Shown piece after piece: positions 26,368 through 34,171 of a stretch of 64,000 nt of DNA. Position 1 is the stretch's first letter, and the number at the start of each line of letters is the position of its first letter. A program made the position numbers and the translations under genes. The notes under the pieces were generated by a model that searched no databases, was not told the DNA's origin, and worked only from the letters and a program-made list of their open reading frames with translations. The DNA comes from Isoptericola cucumis (GTDB lineage: Bacteria > Actinomycetota > Actinomycetes > Actinomycetales > Cellulomonadaceae): NCBI RefSeq assembly GCF_014635665.1, contig NZ_BMDG01000013.1:1-64000 (forward strand). The letters run 5' to 3'.

Positions 26368-27264
26368 ATGACGACGACGGACTCCCTCGAGGTGCGCGGG
26401 CTCACCCGCACCTTCGGTGACCTGACCGCCGTCGACGACGTCAGGTTCGCTGCCCCGCCCGGGCTGCTGACCGGCTTCGTCGGCGGCAACGGCGCCGGCA
26501 AGACGACCACCATGCGCATGATCATGGGCGTCCTGGCCCCGACGGCCGGCGAGGTCCGGTTCGGCGGCAGGCCCGTGACCCGCGCCGACCGGCGCACCTT
26601 CGGGTACATGCCCGAGGAGCGCGGCCTGTACCCCAAGCAGCCGGTGCTCGACCAGCTCGTCTACCTGGCGCGGCTGCGGGGCATCCCCGCGGCCCGCGCC
26701 AAGGCGGAGGTCCTGGACCACCTCGACCGTCTCGGCCTCGCCGGGCGGTCGAAGGAGCACGTGGAGAAGCTGTCGCTCGGCAACCAGCAGCGCGTGCAGA
26801 TCATCGCCGCGCTCATGGGCTCCCCGCGGCTGCTCGTCCTCGACGAGCCGTTCAGCGGCCTCGACCCCGCCGCCGTCGACGGGATGGTGGACCTGCTCGC
26901 CGAGCACACCGCCCGCGGTGTGCCGGTGCTGTTCAGCTCGCACCAGCTCGACCTCGTGGAGCGGCTCTGCGAGCGGCTCGTCATCCTCAAGTCGGGCCGG
27001 GTCATGGCCGACGGCGCCCCCGCCGAGCTGCAGCAGGCGGGGCGGCTGCGCCACCGCTTCGTCGCGGACGGCGACGCCGGCTGGGTGCGCGGCGTGCCCG
27101 GCGTGCACGCGGTGGACGTCGACGGCTCCGTCGCCCTCCTGGAGCTGGCGGACGACGCGGCCGTGCAGCGCCTCCTCGCGACCGCGCTGGAGCGCGGCGG
27201 CGTCCGCGAGCTCACCCCCCTCCGGCCCACGCTGGCCCAGATCTACCGCGAGGTGACGGCATGA
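26368..27264 (+). CDS. ABC-2 type exporter ATP-binding protein (NatA-like)
   Basis: 298 residues. Walker A GGNGAGKTTT near residue 40, signature LSLGNQQRVQIIAAL, Walker B LLVLDEPFSGLDP and the switch His in FSSHQLDLVERL. The C-terminal extension is that of the NatA group, whose members power ATP-driven export of sodium, drugs or peptides. ATG at 26368 follows TAGGTT by 7 nt, so the transcript is probably leaderless. The stop overlaps the permease start (ATGA). It follows the two-component genes on the same strand, suggesting they control it. Confidence 0.93.
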   Translation: MTTTDSLEVRGLTRTFGDLTAVDDVRFAAPPGLLTGFVGGNGAGKTTTMRMIMGVLAPTAGEVRFGGRPVTRADRRTFGYMPEERGLYPKQPVLDQLVYLARLRGIPAARAKAEVLDHLDRLGLAGRSKEHVEKLSLGNQQRVQIIAALMGSPRLLVLDEPFSGLDPAAVDGMVDLLAEHTARGVPVLFSSHQLDLVERLCERLVILKSGRVMADGAPAELQQAGRLRHRFVADGDAGWVRGVPGVHAVDVDGSVALLELADDAAVQRLLATALERGGVRELTPLRPTLAQIYREVTA

Positions 27265-28511
27265 CCACCACCCCCACCCTCCAGCCGGGCTCCGACCAGC
27301 GCAGCCAGGCAGCGGCGGACGACACCGAGGGCACCCGCGGCGCGTGGCTCGTCGTGATGCGGCGCGAGATCGTCGTGCGCGCCCTCAACAAGGCGTTCCT
27401 CGTCGGGCTGCTCGTGTCGGTCGCGATCATCGCGGCGCTCGCGGCGTTCTTCGCCTGGCAGGGCAGCCAGACCGACAGCTTCACCGTCGCCGTCGGCGAG
27501 AACGACGCGGCGGCCACGGCGTCGGTCACCTCGGCGGCCTCGGTCGCCGACGCCCAGGGCGGCGGCACCGAGCTCACGACCCTCGAGGTGGCGGACGCCG
27601 ACGCGGCGCGCACCGCGCTCGCCGACGGCGACGCCGACGCCTGGCTGCACCCCGCGGACGGCGGCGACGGCTGGGTGCTCACCGGGCAGGGCGACCCGGA
27701 CGGCTCGCTGACGCAGCTGGTCACGGCGGGCGTCGAGCAGCAGAACCTGGAGAGCAACGCGGAGGCGGCGGGCACGTCCGTCGCCGAGCTCACGGCCGGT
27801 GCGTCGCTGACCACCGACCAGATCGACGGGGGCGCCGTCGACTCGCAGACGCTGTTCTTCGCGTCCTTCGCGCTGGCGCTGCTGTTCTTCATCGGCGTCA
27901 TCGGCGCGGGCCAGATGATCGCGGGCAGCGTGGTGGAGGAGAAGCAGTCGCGGCTCGTGGAGATCATGGCCACGGCCGTGCCGCTGCGGCAGCTGCTGGT
28001 GGGCAAGATCCTGGGCAGCTCGGTGGTCGCGCTCGCGCAGAACGTCGTGTTCGCGGGCGTAGGCCTGGTGGCGCTGTCGTTCACGCCGACGTCGGCGATC
28101 CTGCCGGCGCTGTCGGCGTCGCTCCTGTGGTTCGTGCTCTTCTTCGCGGTCGGCTTCCTCGGGCTCGCGGCCCTGTACGCCGTCGCCGGGGCGCTCGCGT
28201 CCCGGGCCGAGGACCTGCAGCACACCACCACCCCGATGACCATGGCCGTCATGGGCGTCTACTTCATGACGTTCTCCGCCAGCGGCGCCTTCGAGACCGT
28301 GCTGTCGTACGTGCCCGTCGCGAACGTCGTCTCGATGCCGGTGCGGGTGCTGTCGGGCGACACGCTGTGGTGGGAGCCGATCGTGTCCCTGCTGATCCTC
28401 CTCGCGTTCACGGCCGTGGCCGTGCTCGTGGGGGAGCGGGCGTACCGCGGGGCGCTGCTGCAGACCGGCGGGCGCATCAGCTGGAAGCGCGCGCTGGCCG
28501 CCTCGGCGTGA
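27261..28511 (+). CDS. ABC-2 type exporter permease (NatB-like)
   Basis: 416 residues. One N-terminal membrane helix, a large domain outside the membrane (about 60-190), then five helices with the NatB pattern around VVEEKQSRLVEIMATAVPLRQLLVGKILG. This is the layout of permeases that export sodium, peptides or drugs. Coupled by a 4-bp overlap to the ATPase gene. The substrate is unknown. The gene ends 97 bp before cydA. Confidence 0.92.
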   Translation: MTTTPTLQPGSDQRSQAAADDTEGTRGAWLVVMRREIVVRALNKAFLVGLLVSVAIIAALAAFFAWQGSQTDSFTVAVGENDAAATASVTSAASVADAQGGGTELTTLEVADADAARTALADGDADAWLHPADGGDGWVLTGQGDPDGSLTQLVTAGVEQQNLESNAEAAGTSVAELTAGASLTTDQIDGGAVDSQTLFFASFALALLFFIGVIGAGQMIAGSVVEEKQSRLVEIMATAVPLRQLLVGKILGSSVVALAQNVVFAGVGLVALSFTPTSAILPALSASLLWFVLFFAVGFLGLAALYAVAGALASRAEDLQHTTTPMTMAVMGVYFMTFSASGAFETVLSYVPVANVVSMPVRVLSGDTLWWEPIVSLLILLAFTAVAVLVGERAYRGALLQTGGRISWKRALAASA

Positions 28512-28561
28512 GCCGGGGTAGGGGTGACCCCCGAAAGGGCTCAGGGATGCCCCCCGAAGTT

Positions 28562-28593
28562 GCCCTGAGCCGCGGAATTCCGCGGCTCAGGGC
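28562..28593. promoter_or_regulatory. 32-bp perfect palindrome in the cydAB promoter
   Basis: Each half is GCCCTGAGCCGCGGAA (28562-28577) followed by its exact complement; an EcoRI-type GAATTC lies at the centre. A further inverted GGCTCAGGG copy lies 30-40 bp upstream (about 28539-28547). The palindrome covers the expected -35 region of the TAGCGT -10 (28596-28601) of cydA, so it is a good operator candidate. It has no T-run. It does not match the Rex consensus I know. Confidence 0.7.
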
Positions 28594-28608
28594 GCTAGCG
28601 TCCTTCTC

Positions 28609-29886
28609 GTGACCACCCTCGACGCCGCCCGTCTGCAGTTTGCGCTGCTGGCCGGGACCCACTTCCTCTTCGTCCTCGTGACGCTGGGGCTCGGGCCGGT
28701 CGTCGCGGTCTTCCAGACGCGGTGGGCGCTCGCCCGCCGGCCGGAGCGGCGCGCGGTCTTCGAGAGCGCGACCCGGTTCTGGGGCCAGCTCTACCTCGTC
28801 AACTACGCGCTCGGCATCGCCGCGGGGATCGTCATGGAGCTGCAGCTCGGGCTGAACTTCCCGGGCCTGCTGGACGTCGGGGGCGGGGTCTTCGGGGCGC
28901 CGCTGGTGATCGAGACGATGGCGGCCTTCTTCCTGGAGTCCACCTTCCTCGGCCTGTGGGTGTTCGGCTGGCACGTGCTGCCGCGGTGGGCGCACACGGC
29001 CGCGTTCTGGCTGGTCGTGCTCACCGGCTACCTGTCGGCGTTCACGGTGATGGTCGCGAACGGCTTCATGCGCCACCCGGTGGGCTTCGAGATGGTGGAC
29101 GGCACCGCGCGCGTGACCGACGCCGCCGCGCTGGTGACCAACCCGGCCGCGCTGCTGTCCGGCCTGCACGTCGTGGGGGCGTGCCTGATGGCGGGGGCGT
29201 TCCTGCTGGTCGGGGTCAGCGCCTGGCACCTGCGCCGCGCGCCGTCCCGGATGCCGGGGGTCGTCGCGGCGGGCCTGCCGGGCGCGACGATGTCGCCCGA
29301 GAACGAGCTGTGGCGCCGGTCGATGCGCACCGGCGTCGTCACCGGCACCGTCGGGGCGTTCCTCGCCATCTCGTTCGGCTTCGGGCAGTACTCGTACCTC
29401 GACGCCGAGAAGTCGCTCGCGAACGCGCCCGGCGTCATCGGCACGGCCTACCTGACGATGGAGGTCGTCGCGTACCTGACGTTCCTCGTCGGCGCGGGGC
29501 TCGTGGTCCTCTTCGCCGGCAACGCCCTGTTCCGGATGTGGCGGCCGCTGCGCCGGGGCCTGTACGCGGTGCTGGTCGTGCTGCTGCCGCTGCCGTTCCT
29601 CACCGCGCTGCTCGGCTGGGTCGCGCGCGAGGTGGGCCGCCAGCCGTGGGCGATCGAGGGCGTGCTGCGCACCGAGGACGCCGTGACCGACGCCCCGGCC
29701 GGGCAGGTGGTGACGTCGCTCGTCGTGCTGGTCGGCGTCATGCTCGTGCTCGCCGTCGTCGACTGGGCGGTCATGACGCACCTCGCCCGCCGGGGCGCCG
29801 ACCGGCTCGCGCTCGGCGCCCCGGCCGGCGACGCGCTCCGCGACCCCGACCGCACCGAGCTCCTCACCTTCGGAGGCACCCGATGA
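28609..29886 (+). CDS. cydA: cytochrome bd quinol oxidase subunit I
   Basis: 425 residues, shorter than E. coli CydA (about 520). Main haem-binding part of the terminal oxidase that reduces oxygen with quinol. Conserved: the N-terminal His in LLAGTHFLF (haem b595), FWGQLYLVNYALGIAAGIVMELQ, the Glu in VIETMAAFFLESTFLG, the His in LSGLHVVGACLMAG, and the GRQPW motif in REVGRQPWAIEGVLRT. The quinol loop is short. GTG at 28609 follows TAGCGT by 7 nt. The overlap with cydB shows co-expression. It is likely used at low oxygen or under nitrosative or sulfide stress, as in the family. Confidence 0.92.
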   Translation: MTTLDAARLQFALLAGTHFLFVLVTLGLGPVVAVFQTRWALARRPERRAVFESATRFWGQLYLVNYALGIAAGIVMELQLGLNFPGLLDVGGGVFGAPLVIETMAAFFLESTFLGLWVFGWHVLPRWAHTAAFWLVVLTGYLSAFTVMVANGFMRHPVGFEMVDGTARVTDAAALVTNPAALLSGLHVVGACLMAGAFLLVGVSAWHLRRAPSRMPGVVAAGLPGATMSPENELWRRSMRTGVVTGTVGAFLAISFGFGQYSYLDAEKSLANAPGVIGTAYLTMEVVAYLTFLVGAGLVVLFAGNALFRMWRPLRRGLYAVLVVLLPLPFLTALLGWVAREVGRQPWAIEGVLRTEDAVTDAPAGQVVTSLVVLVGVMLVLAVVDWAVMTHLARRGADRLALGAPAGDALRDPDRTELLTFGGTR

Positions 29887-30902
29887 ACCCCCTCGGCTGG
29901 GGCCTGCTGCTGGCCGTCCTGCTCGCCGGCTGGGCCGTGCTCGACGGCGCCGTCCAGGGCGGGGTGCAGCTGGTGCGCCCGGTGGGCGGTCGTGACGACG
30001 CCCGTCGCCGGGTCGTGCTCGCGTCCCTCGCGCCCATCCTGCTGCTCGGCGAGGTGTGGCTGGTCGCCGCCGCGGGCGTGCTGCTGGCCGCGTTCGGGCA
30101 CGTCGAGGCGACGCTCTGGCGCGCGGGCTACCCGCTGGTCGTCGCCCTGATCGCGGCCTGGGCGGTGCGCGACGCCGCGCTGTGGCTGCGCAGCCGCCTG
30201 CACGCGCCCGGGTGGCGCCGCGCCTGGGACGTCGCCGCGCAGGCCGCGAGCGTGGCGCTCCCCGCCTCGTTCGGCGCGCTCGCCGGGATCGCGTGGGTGC
30301 AGCTGTCGGCGGTGTCTCCCGGGGTGACCGTCGGGCTCACGGACGTCCTGGCCGCCGAGCGGGGCAGCGCGGGGACCGTCGTCCTGCTGACCCTCGGCCT
30401 GCCGGTGCTCCTGGCGGCGCTGTGGGCGGTGGCCGCGCGGGTGCACGGCGGGCTCGTCGTCGGCCGGCGGGCGCCGGAGGCCCTGGCCGCGGGGGCCCGG
30501 CGCCGGGCGCGCACCGCGCTCGTGCCGGCCGCGGGGCTCGCCACGGTCGGCGCGCTGGGCGCCCTCGGCGTCGCCACCCTGGGCACGACGTCGGCCGTCG
30601 TCGGCGCCGTCGCCCTCCTCGCGGCGGCGGCGCTGGCGCTCGCGGCCCGCTTCGACCTGGACCGCGGCCAGCACCGGCAGCCGGCGGTGCGGTGGGCGGG
30701 CCCGGCGCTGGTCCTGGCCCCGGTGGTCGCGACGGCCGCCGTCGTCGGCCCGCAGGTGCTGGCGATGGCGGCCCCGGCCGGCGTGCTGCACGACCTGACG
30801 TGGCCGGTGCTCGGCGCGTTCGCCGCGGTGCTCGTGGCCCAGACCGTGAGCTGGCGGGTGCTGCTGCGGCCGCTCGGGCCGCAGACCGCCGTCTTCCTCT
30901 GA
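29883..30902 (+). CDS. cydB: cytochrome bd quinol oxidase subunit II
   Basis: 339 residues with about eight or nine membrane helices; MNPLGWGLLLAVLLAGWAVLDGAVQGG corresponds to the start of CydB, although the sequence is diverged, with few conserved polar residues. The ATG overlaps the cydA stop (ATGA), which supports the assignment strongly. It holds CydA in the membrane complex. The ABC genes cydDC, needed for assembly in many bacteria, are not next to it. Confidence 0.88.
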   Translation: MNPLGWGLLLAVLLAGWAVLDGAVQGGVQLVRPVGGRDDARRRVVLASLAPILLLGEVWLVAAAGVLLAAFGHVEATLWRAGYPLVVALIAAWAVRDAALWLRSRLHAPGWRRAWDVAAQAASVALPASFGALAGIAWVQLSAVSPGVTVGLTDVLAAERGSAGTVVLLTLGLPVLLAALWAVAARVHGGLVVGRRAPEALAAGARRRARTALVPAAGLATVGALGALGVATLGTTSAVVGAVALLAAAALALAARFDLDRGQHRQPAVRWAGPALVLAPVVATAAVVGPQVLAMAAPAGVLHDLTWPVLGAFAAVLVAQTVSWRVLLRPLGPQTAVFL

Positions 30903-31007
30903 CGGACGGCCCGGACGCGGCATCGTCACCGGGCGGCAACACCGCCGACATGCGGGCCGCGCACGATGGGGCCGTGCGGCCACCGGGGCCGCGAGGAGGA
31001 GGCGTTC

Positions 31008-31232
31008 ATGGACGCGAACCCGTCGGCGCTCGCCCGTGCGAGCCGCCAGCCACGCCCGTCGCCCGCCCGGCCGCCGCACGCACCGCCGGTGGACGCGCCG
31101 CCGGTGGACGCCGTCCGGCGCCCCACGCGCGGCGACCTGCTCACCGTCGACCCGGCCGACCGCCGTCGACGCGCGCAGACGGCGCTGCTCGAGCTGGTCG
31201 TGACCCGGTCCACGGAGCGCCGCCGCGCCTGA
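31008..31232 (+). CDS. small Arg/Pro-rich protein, function unknown
   Basis: 74 residues from the ATG at 31008, with a strong ribosome site (GAGGAGGAGG, 5 nt upstream). No membrane segment. It contains a PPVDAPPVDA repeat and is rich in Arg and Pro, so it is probably disordered and could bind nucleic acid or a protein. It lies 106 bp after cydB and has no neighbour to suggest a role. Its high-GC composition could produce such a frame by chance; the ribosome site is the best support. Confidence 0.5.
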   Translation: MDANPSALARASRQPRPSPARPPHAPPVDAPPVDAVRRPTRGDLLTVDPADRRRRAQTALLELVVTRSTERRRA

Positions 31233-31315
31233 GCTGGCGCCGAGCGGGTGAAACACGGGCTCCGAACGCCACCGCGGGCGGGGCGAGCGACCCCCGCTCG
31301 GCGTAGGTTCGGGGG

Positions 31316-33253
31316 GTGGCCCGACGACGCGGCGGCGACTCCGACGCCTACACGTTCGACCTCGAGCCGGAGGGGCCCGAGGCGGACGACCCTGCGGGCG
31401 GAGGGACGGGCGCCCCCGCGAACGACTCGGCAGACGGCCCCGCGGGCGACCCGGCGGCGACGGGGCGCTCCGGCCGGCCGTGGCGCTCCTCGCGTCGCGT
31501 GCGGGCACGGGGCTCCACGCGCGTCGTCGCGGCCCGGGGCGGGCAGTCCTCGACGCTGCTCATCGACCTCGACCCCGACCCCGACCTGGACGCCGATGCC
31601 GAGCCACCGTTCGACGACGGCCCGGACGGCGCTGGTGGGGACGGCCCCCGGGACGGCGGGCTGCGGGTCGCCGCGCGCCGGGTGCACGACGTCCTGCGCG
31701 GCCGGCGGCTGGTCGCCGTCGTCGTGGTCGCCGCGCTCGCGCTGACGGCGCTGGTCGTGGACACGGTGGGCGACCGGGGCCGGCTCGAGGCGCTGCGTGC
31801 GGCGCCGGGCGGTGTGCTCGACCTCGTGGACCAGCCCCGCGAGCTGTGGCGCGTGGGGGCGGAGGGCGACCTGCCGGGCGGGCTGGCGGGCGTGCTCGAC
31901 GGCGTGGTCGCGGTGCAGCACCGTGACCGGCTGCTGGGGATCGACCCGGCCGACGGGGAGCGCCGGTGGAGCGCCCGCCTGCCCGACGCGGCCAGCGGCT
32001 GCGGGCCGGGCATGGACCTGTGGTCGCGCAGCTTCCAGATGGCGTCGGCCGACCAGATCGTCTGCGTGTCCGCGACGGGCGGGTCCGGCGGGGACGCGGA
32101 CCCCGACGTCGAGGCCGACACCCGCGAGCGCAGCACGGTGACCGTCGTCGACGCGGACGGCACGGTGCTCGCGTCGCGGACGGTCATGGCGTCGCACACG
32201 ATGCTGTTCCCCGGCCCGGACGGCGGGCTCGTCGTCGTGCGGTGGGTGGGGGAGGCCCGCACGGACGAGCCCGGCCGGGACGGCGCCGAGCGCGGGCTGG
32301 AACGGCTCTCGGTCGAGGAGCTGATGGCGGGCGACGGCGGACCGGTGATCGAGGACGGCTACGACCTGCAGGTGCGTCTCGAGGACGCGGCGACGGGGGA
32401 GGAGCGCTGGAGCCGGACGGTGCCGTTCGACGGCACGGTGGACCCGTCGTTGTGCGTGCGCTGGTCGGACGACGGCGCCGTGTCGGGGGTCGAGCTGCGG
32501 GGCGGGGTGCAGACCCTGGTGCGCCAGGACCTGCTGTGGGTGGCAGGCTGCGGCATCGACGCCTGGCTGACCGGCGACGGCGACCGCCTCGACCGGACCG
32601 ACGACCCGACGACCTTCGAGGGGTTCGCCGTCTGGCCGCTGGGCAGCGGCGGGTTCGTGGCGCAGGAGGAGGCGGACCCGGCGGCCGCGGGCCAGGACGG
32701 CCGGGAGCCCGTCGCGCGGCTGCTCGGGCCGGACGGCGAGCGGCGGCACGCGCTGGACGGGAGCTACCTGGTGCCGATGAGCGGCGACGGCGGCGGCCAG
32801 GACGTGCAGCTGCTGCGCCGTGACGACGCGGTGGTCGCGGTCGACGCGGACGGCGAGGACCTGTGGTCGCGCGATCTCGAGGCGGCCGCGTTCGCGGCGC
32901 GCACGTCGCAGGTGGCGGTGGTGGTGGACGAGGACCGCGCGGTGCACGGGCTGGACCTCGCCACGGGCGAGGAGCTGTGGTCCCGCGAGGACCTGCTCGA
33001 CGGGATCGAGACCGCCTACTCGCGGGGCTTCTCGCCGGAGGTGGTGGACGCGGCGTTCACGGACGGCCGCGCCGCGGTGCTCGTCGTGGCGGGCGGGCCG
33101 CAGGCCGACCAGGTGCACTGGCTCGCGGTGGACGTCACCACGGGCGAGGACCTCTGGACCGAGCGGACCGACGGCCAGGAGTGGGGCGTCCACCTGGCGG
33201 TCGACGGCCACCTGCTGCGGTGGACGCCGACCGAGATCGTCGGCCTCGGCTGA
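31316..33253 (+). CDS. membrane-anchored PQQ-like beta-propeller protein
   Basis: 645 residues. A long acidic, Pro/Gly-rich N-terminal tail in the cytoplasm, one membrane helix near 120-145 (LVAVVVVAALALTALVVDTV), then a beta-propeller outside the cell with repeats such as LLGIDPADGERRWSARLP, VVAVDADGEDLWSRDLE and LDLATGEELWSREDL, which match PQQ-like blades. No cofactor motif for a true PQQ dehydrogenase is seen, so it may be a scaffold or sensor rather than an enzyme. GTG at 31316 follows TAGGTT (31304-31309) by 6 nt. The function is unknown. Confidence 0.75.
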   Translation: MARRRGGDSDAYTFDLEPEGPEADDPAGGGTGAPANDSADGPAGDPAATGRSGRPWRSSRRVRARGSTRVVAARGGQSSTLLIDLDPDPDLDADAEPPFDDGPDGAGGDGPRDGGLRVAARRVHDVLRGRRLVAVVVVAALALTALVVDTVGDRGRLEALRAAPGGVLDLVDQPRELWRVGAEGDLPGGLAGVLDGVVAVQHRDRLLGIDPADGERRWSARLPDAASGCGPGMDLWSRSFQMASADQIVCVSATGGSGGDADPDVEADTRERSTVTVVDADGTVLASRTVMASHTMLFPGPDGGLVVVRWVGEARTDEPGRDGAERGLERLSVEELMAGDGGPVIEDGYDLQVRLEDAATGEERWSRTVPFDGTVDPSLCVRWSDDGAVSGVELRGGVQTLVRQDLLWVAGCGIDAWLTGDGDRLDRTDDPTTFEGFAVWPLGSGGFVAQEEADPAAAGQDGREPVARLLGPDGERRHALDGSYLVPMSGDGGGQDVQLLRRDDAVVAVDADGEDLWSRDLEAAAFAARTSQVAVVVDEDRAVHGLDLATGEELWSREDLLDGIETAYSRGFSPEVVDAAFTDGRAAVLVVAGGPQADQVHWLAVDVTTGEDLWTERTDGQEWGVHLAVDGHLLRWTPTEIVGLG

Positions 33254-33317
33254 CGCGGGACGCCGTCCGGCGCTCGCTGCGCGTGCCCCTGACCTCGGCG
33301 GATGGTTGGCTACCACC

Positions 33318-34154
33318 GTGACCGGCTACGACCCCGCGTTCCTCGGACCCCAGGACGCGCTCCGCGTGCCGCTGCCCACCCCGACCGACCCCGACCGCGA
33401 GCTGCGGCAGCTCGACCACCCCCACTTCACGGTGCTGCTCGACCCGCGCCGGCGGCTCGCGGCCGCCACCGCCGTGACCGTCGACGGCGGACGATTGCAG
33501 CCGCTGCCTCGGACCGGCTCCTGGCGCCTCGACGACCAGGCGCCCGCCGCCGAGCAGGCGGGCCCGGAGCTCTACCACCGCAACGCGCTGGACCGGGGGC
33601 ACCTGGTGCGCCGTCGCGACCCGATGTGGGGCACGCGCGACGAGGCGCGCCGCGCCGGCGAGGCGACGTTCGTCTACACCAACGCCGCCCCGCAGGTGGG
33701 CCGGTTCAACCAGTCCCAGGAGCTGTGGAACGGCCTCGAGGACCACGTCCTCGAGTACGCCCAGGTGCACGAGCACCGCCTCGTCGTGCACACCGGCACC
33801 GTCCTGGCCGCCGACGACCCGGTCTACCGCGGCGTCGGCATCCCGCGCCGCTTCTGGAAGGTCGCCGCCTGGTCCCGGCCCCTGCGGGCCGCCGCGTTCG
33901 TGCTGGACCAGACCCCGCAGCTGGACGACGCCGAGCTGCGCGCCGTCACGGCCCGCGCCCTCGCGGACGGCGAGCTGCCGCCGCTCGGCCCGTTCCGCAC
34001 CTTCCAGGTGCCGGTCGCGGACGTCGCCGCGCTGACCGCGCTCGACCTCGGCCCGCTGGTGGCGGCCGACGTGCTGCCCGCCGCCGCACGGGCCGCCGGG
34101 CCGGCCCCGGACACGTGGCGCGAGCTGGCGGGGCCCGGCGCCATCGTCGTCTGA
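33318..34154 (+). CDS. DNA/RNA non-specific endonuclease (DRGH family)
   Basis: 278 residues. DRGHLVRRRDPMWG contains the catalytic His95 of the DRGH nucleases; the metal-binding Asn would be in TNAAPQVGRFNQSQELWNGLE. It cuts single- and double-stranded DNA and RNA. GTG at 33318 was chosen by comparison with the family. There is no signal peptide or membrane segment, unlike secreted members, and no evident inhibitor gene beside it. It could be an intracellular repair, recycling or toxin protein; the role is not shown. Confidence 0.85.
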   Translation: MTGYDPAFLGPQDALRVPLPTPTDPDRELRQLDHPHFTVLLDPRRRLAAATAVTVDGGRLQPLPRTGSWRLDDQAPAAEQAGPELYHRNALDRGHLVRRRDPMWGTRDEARRAGEATFVYTNAAPQVGRFNQSQELWNGLEDHVLEYAQVHEHRLVVHTGTVLAADDPVYRGVGIPRRFWKVAAWSRPLRAAAFVLDQTPQLDDAELRAVTARALADGELPPLGPFRTFQVPVADVAALTALDLGPLVAADVLPAAARAAGPAPDTWRELAGPGAIVV

Positions 34155-34171
34155 GGCCTACGTTGGTCGCC

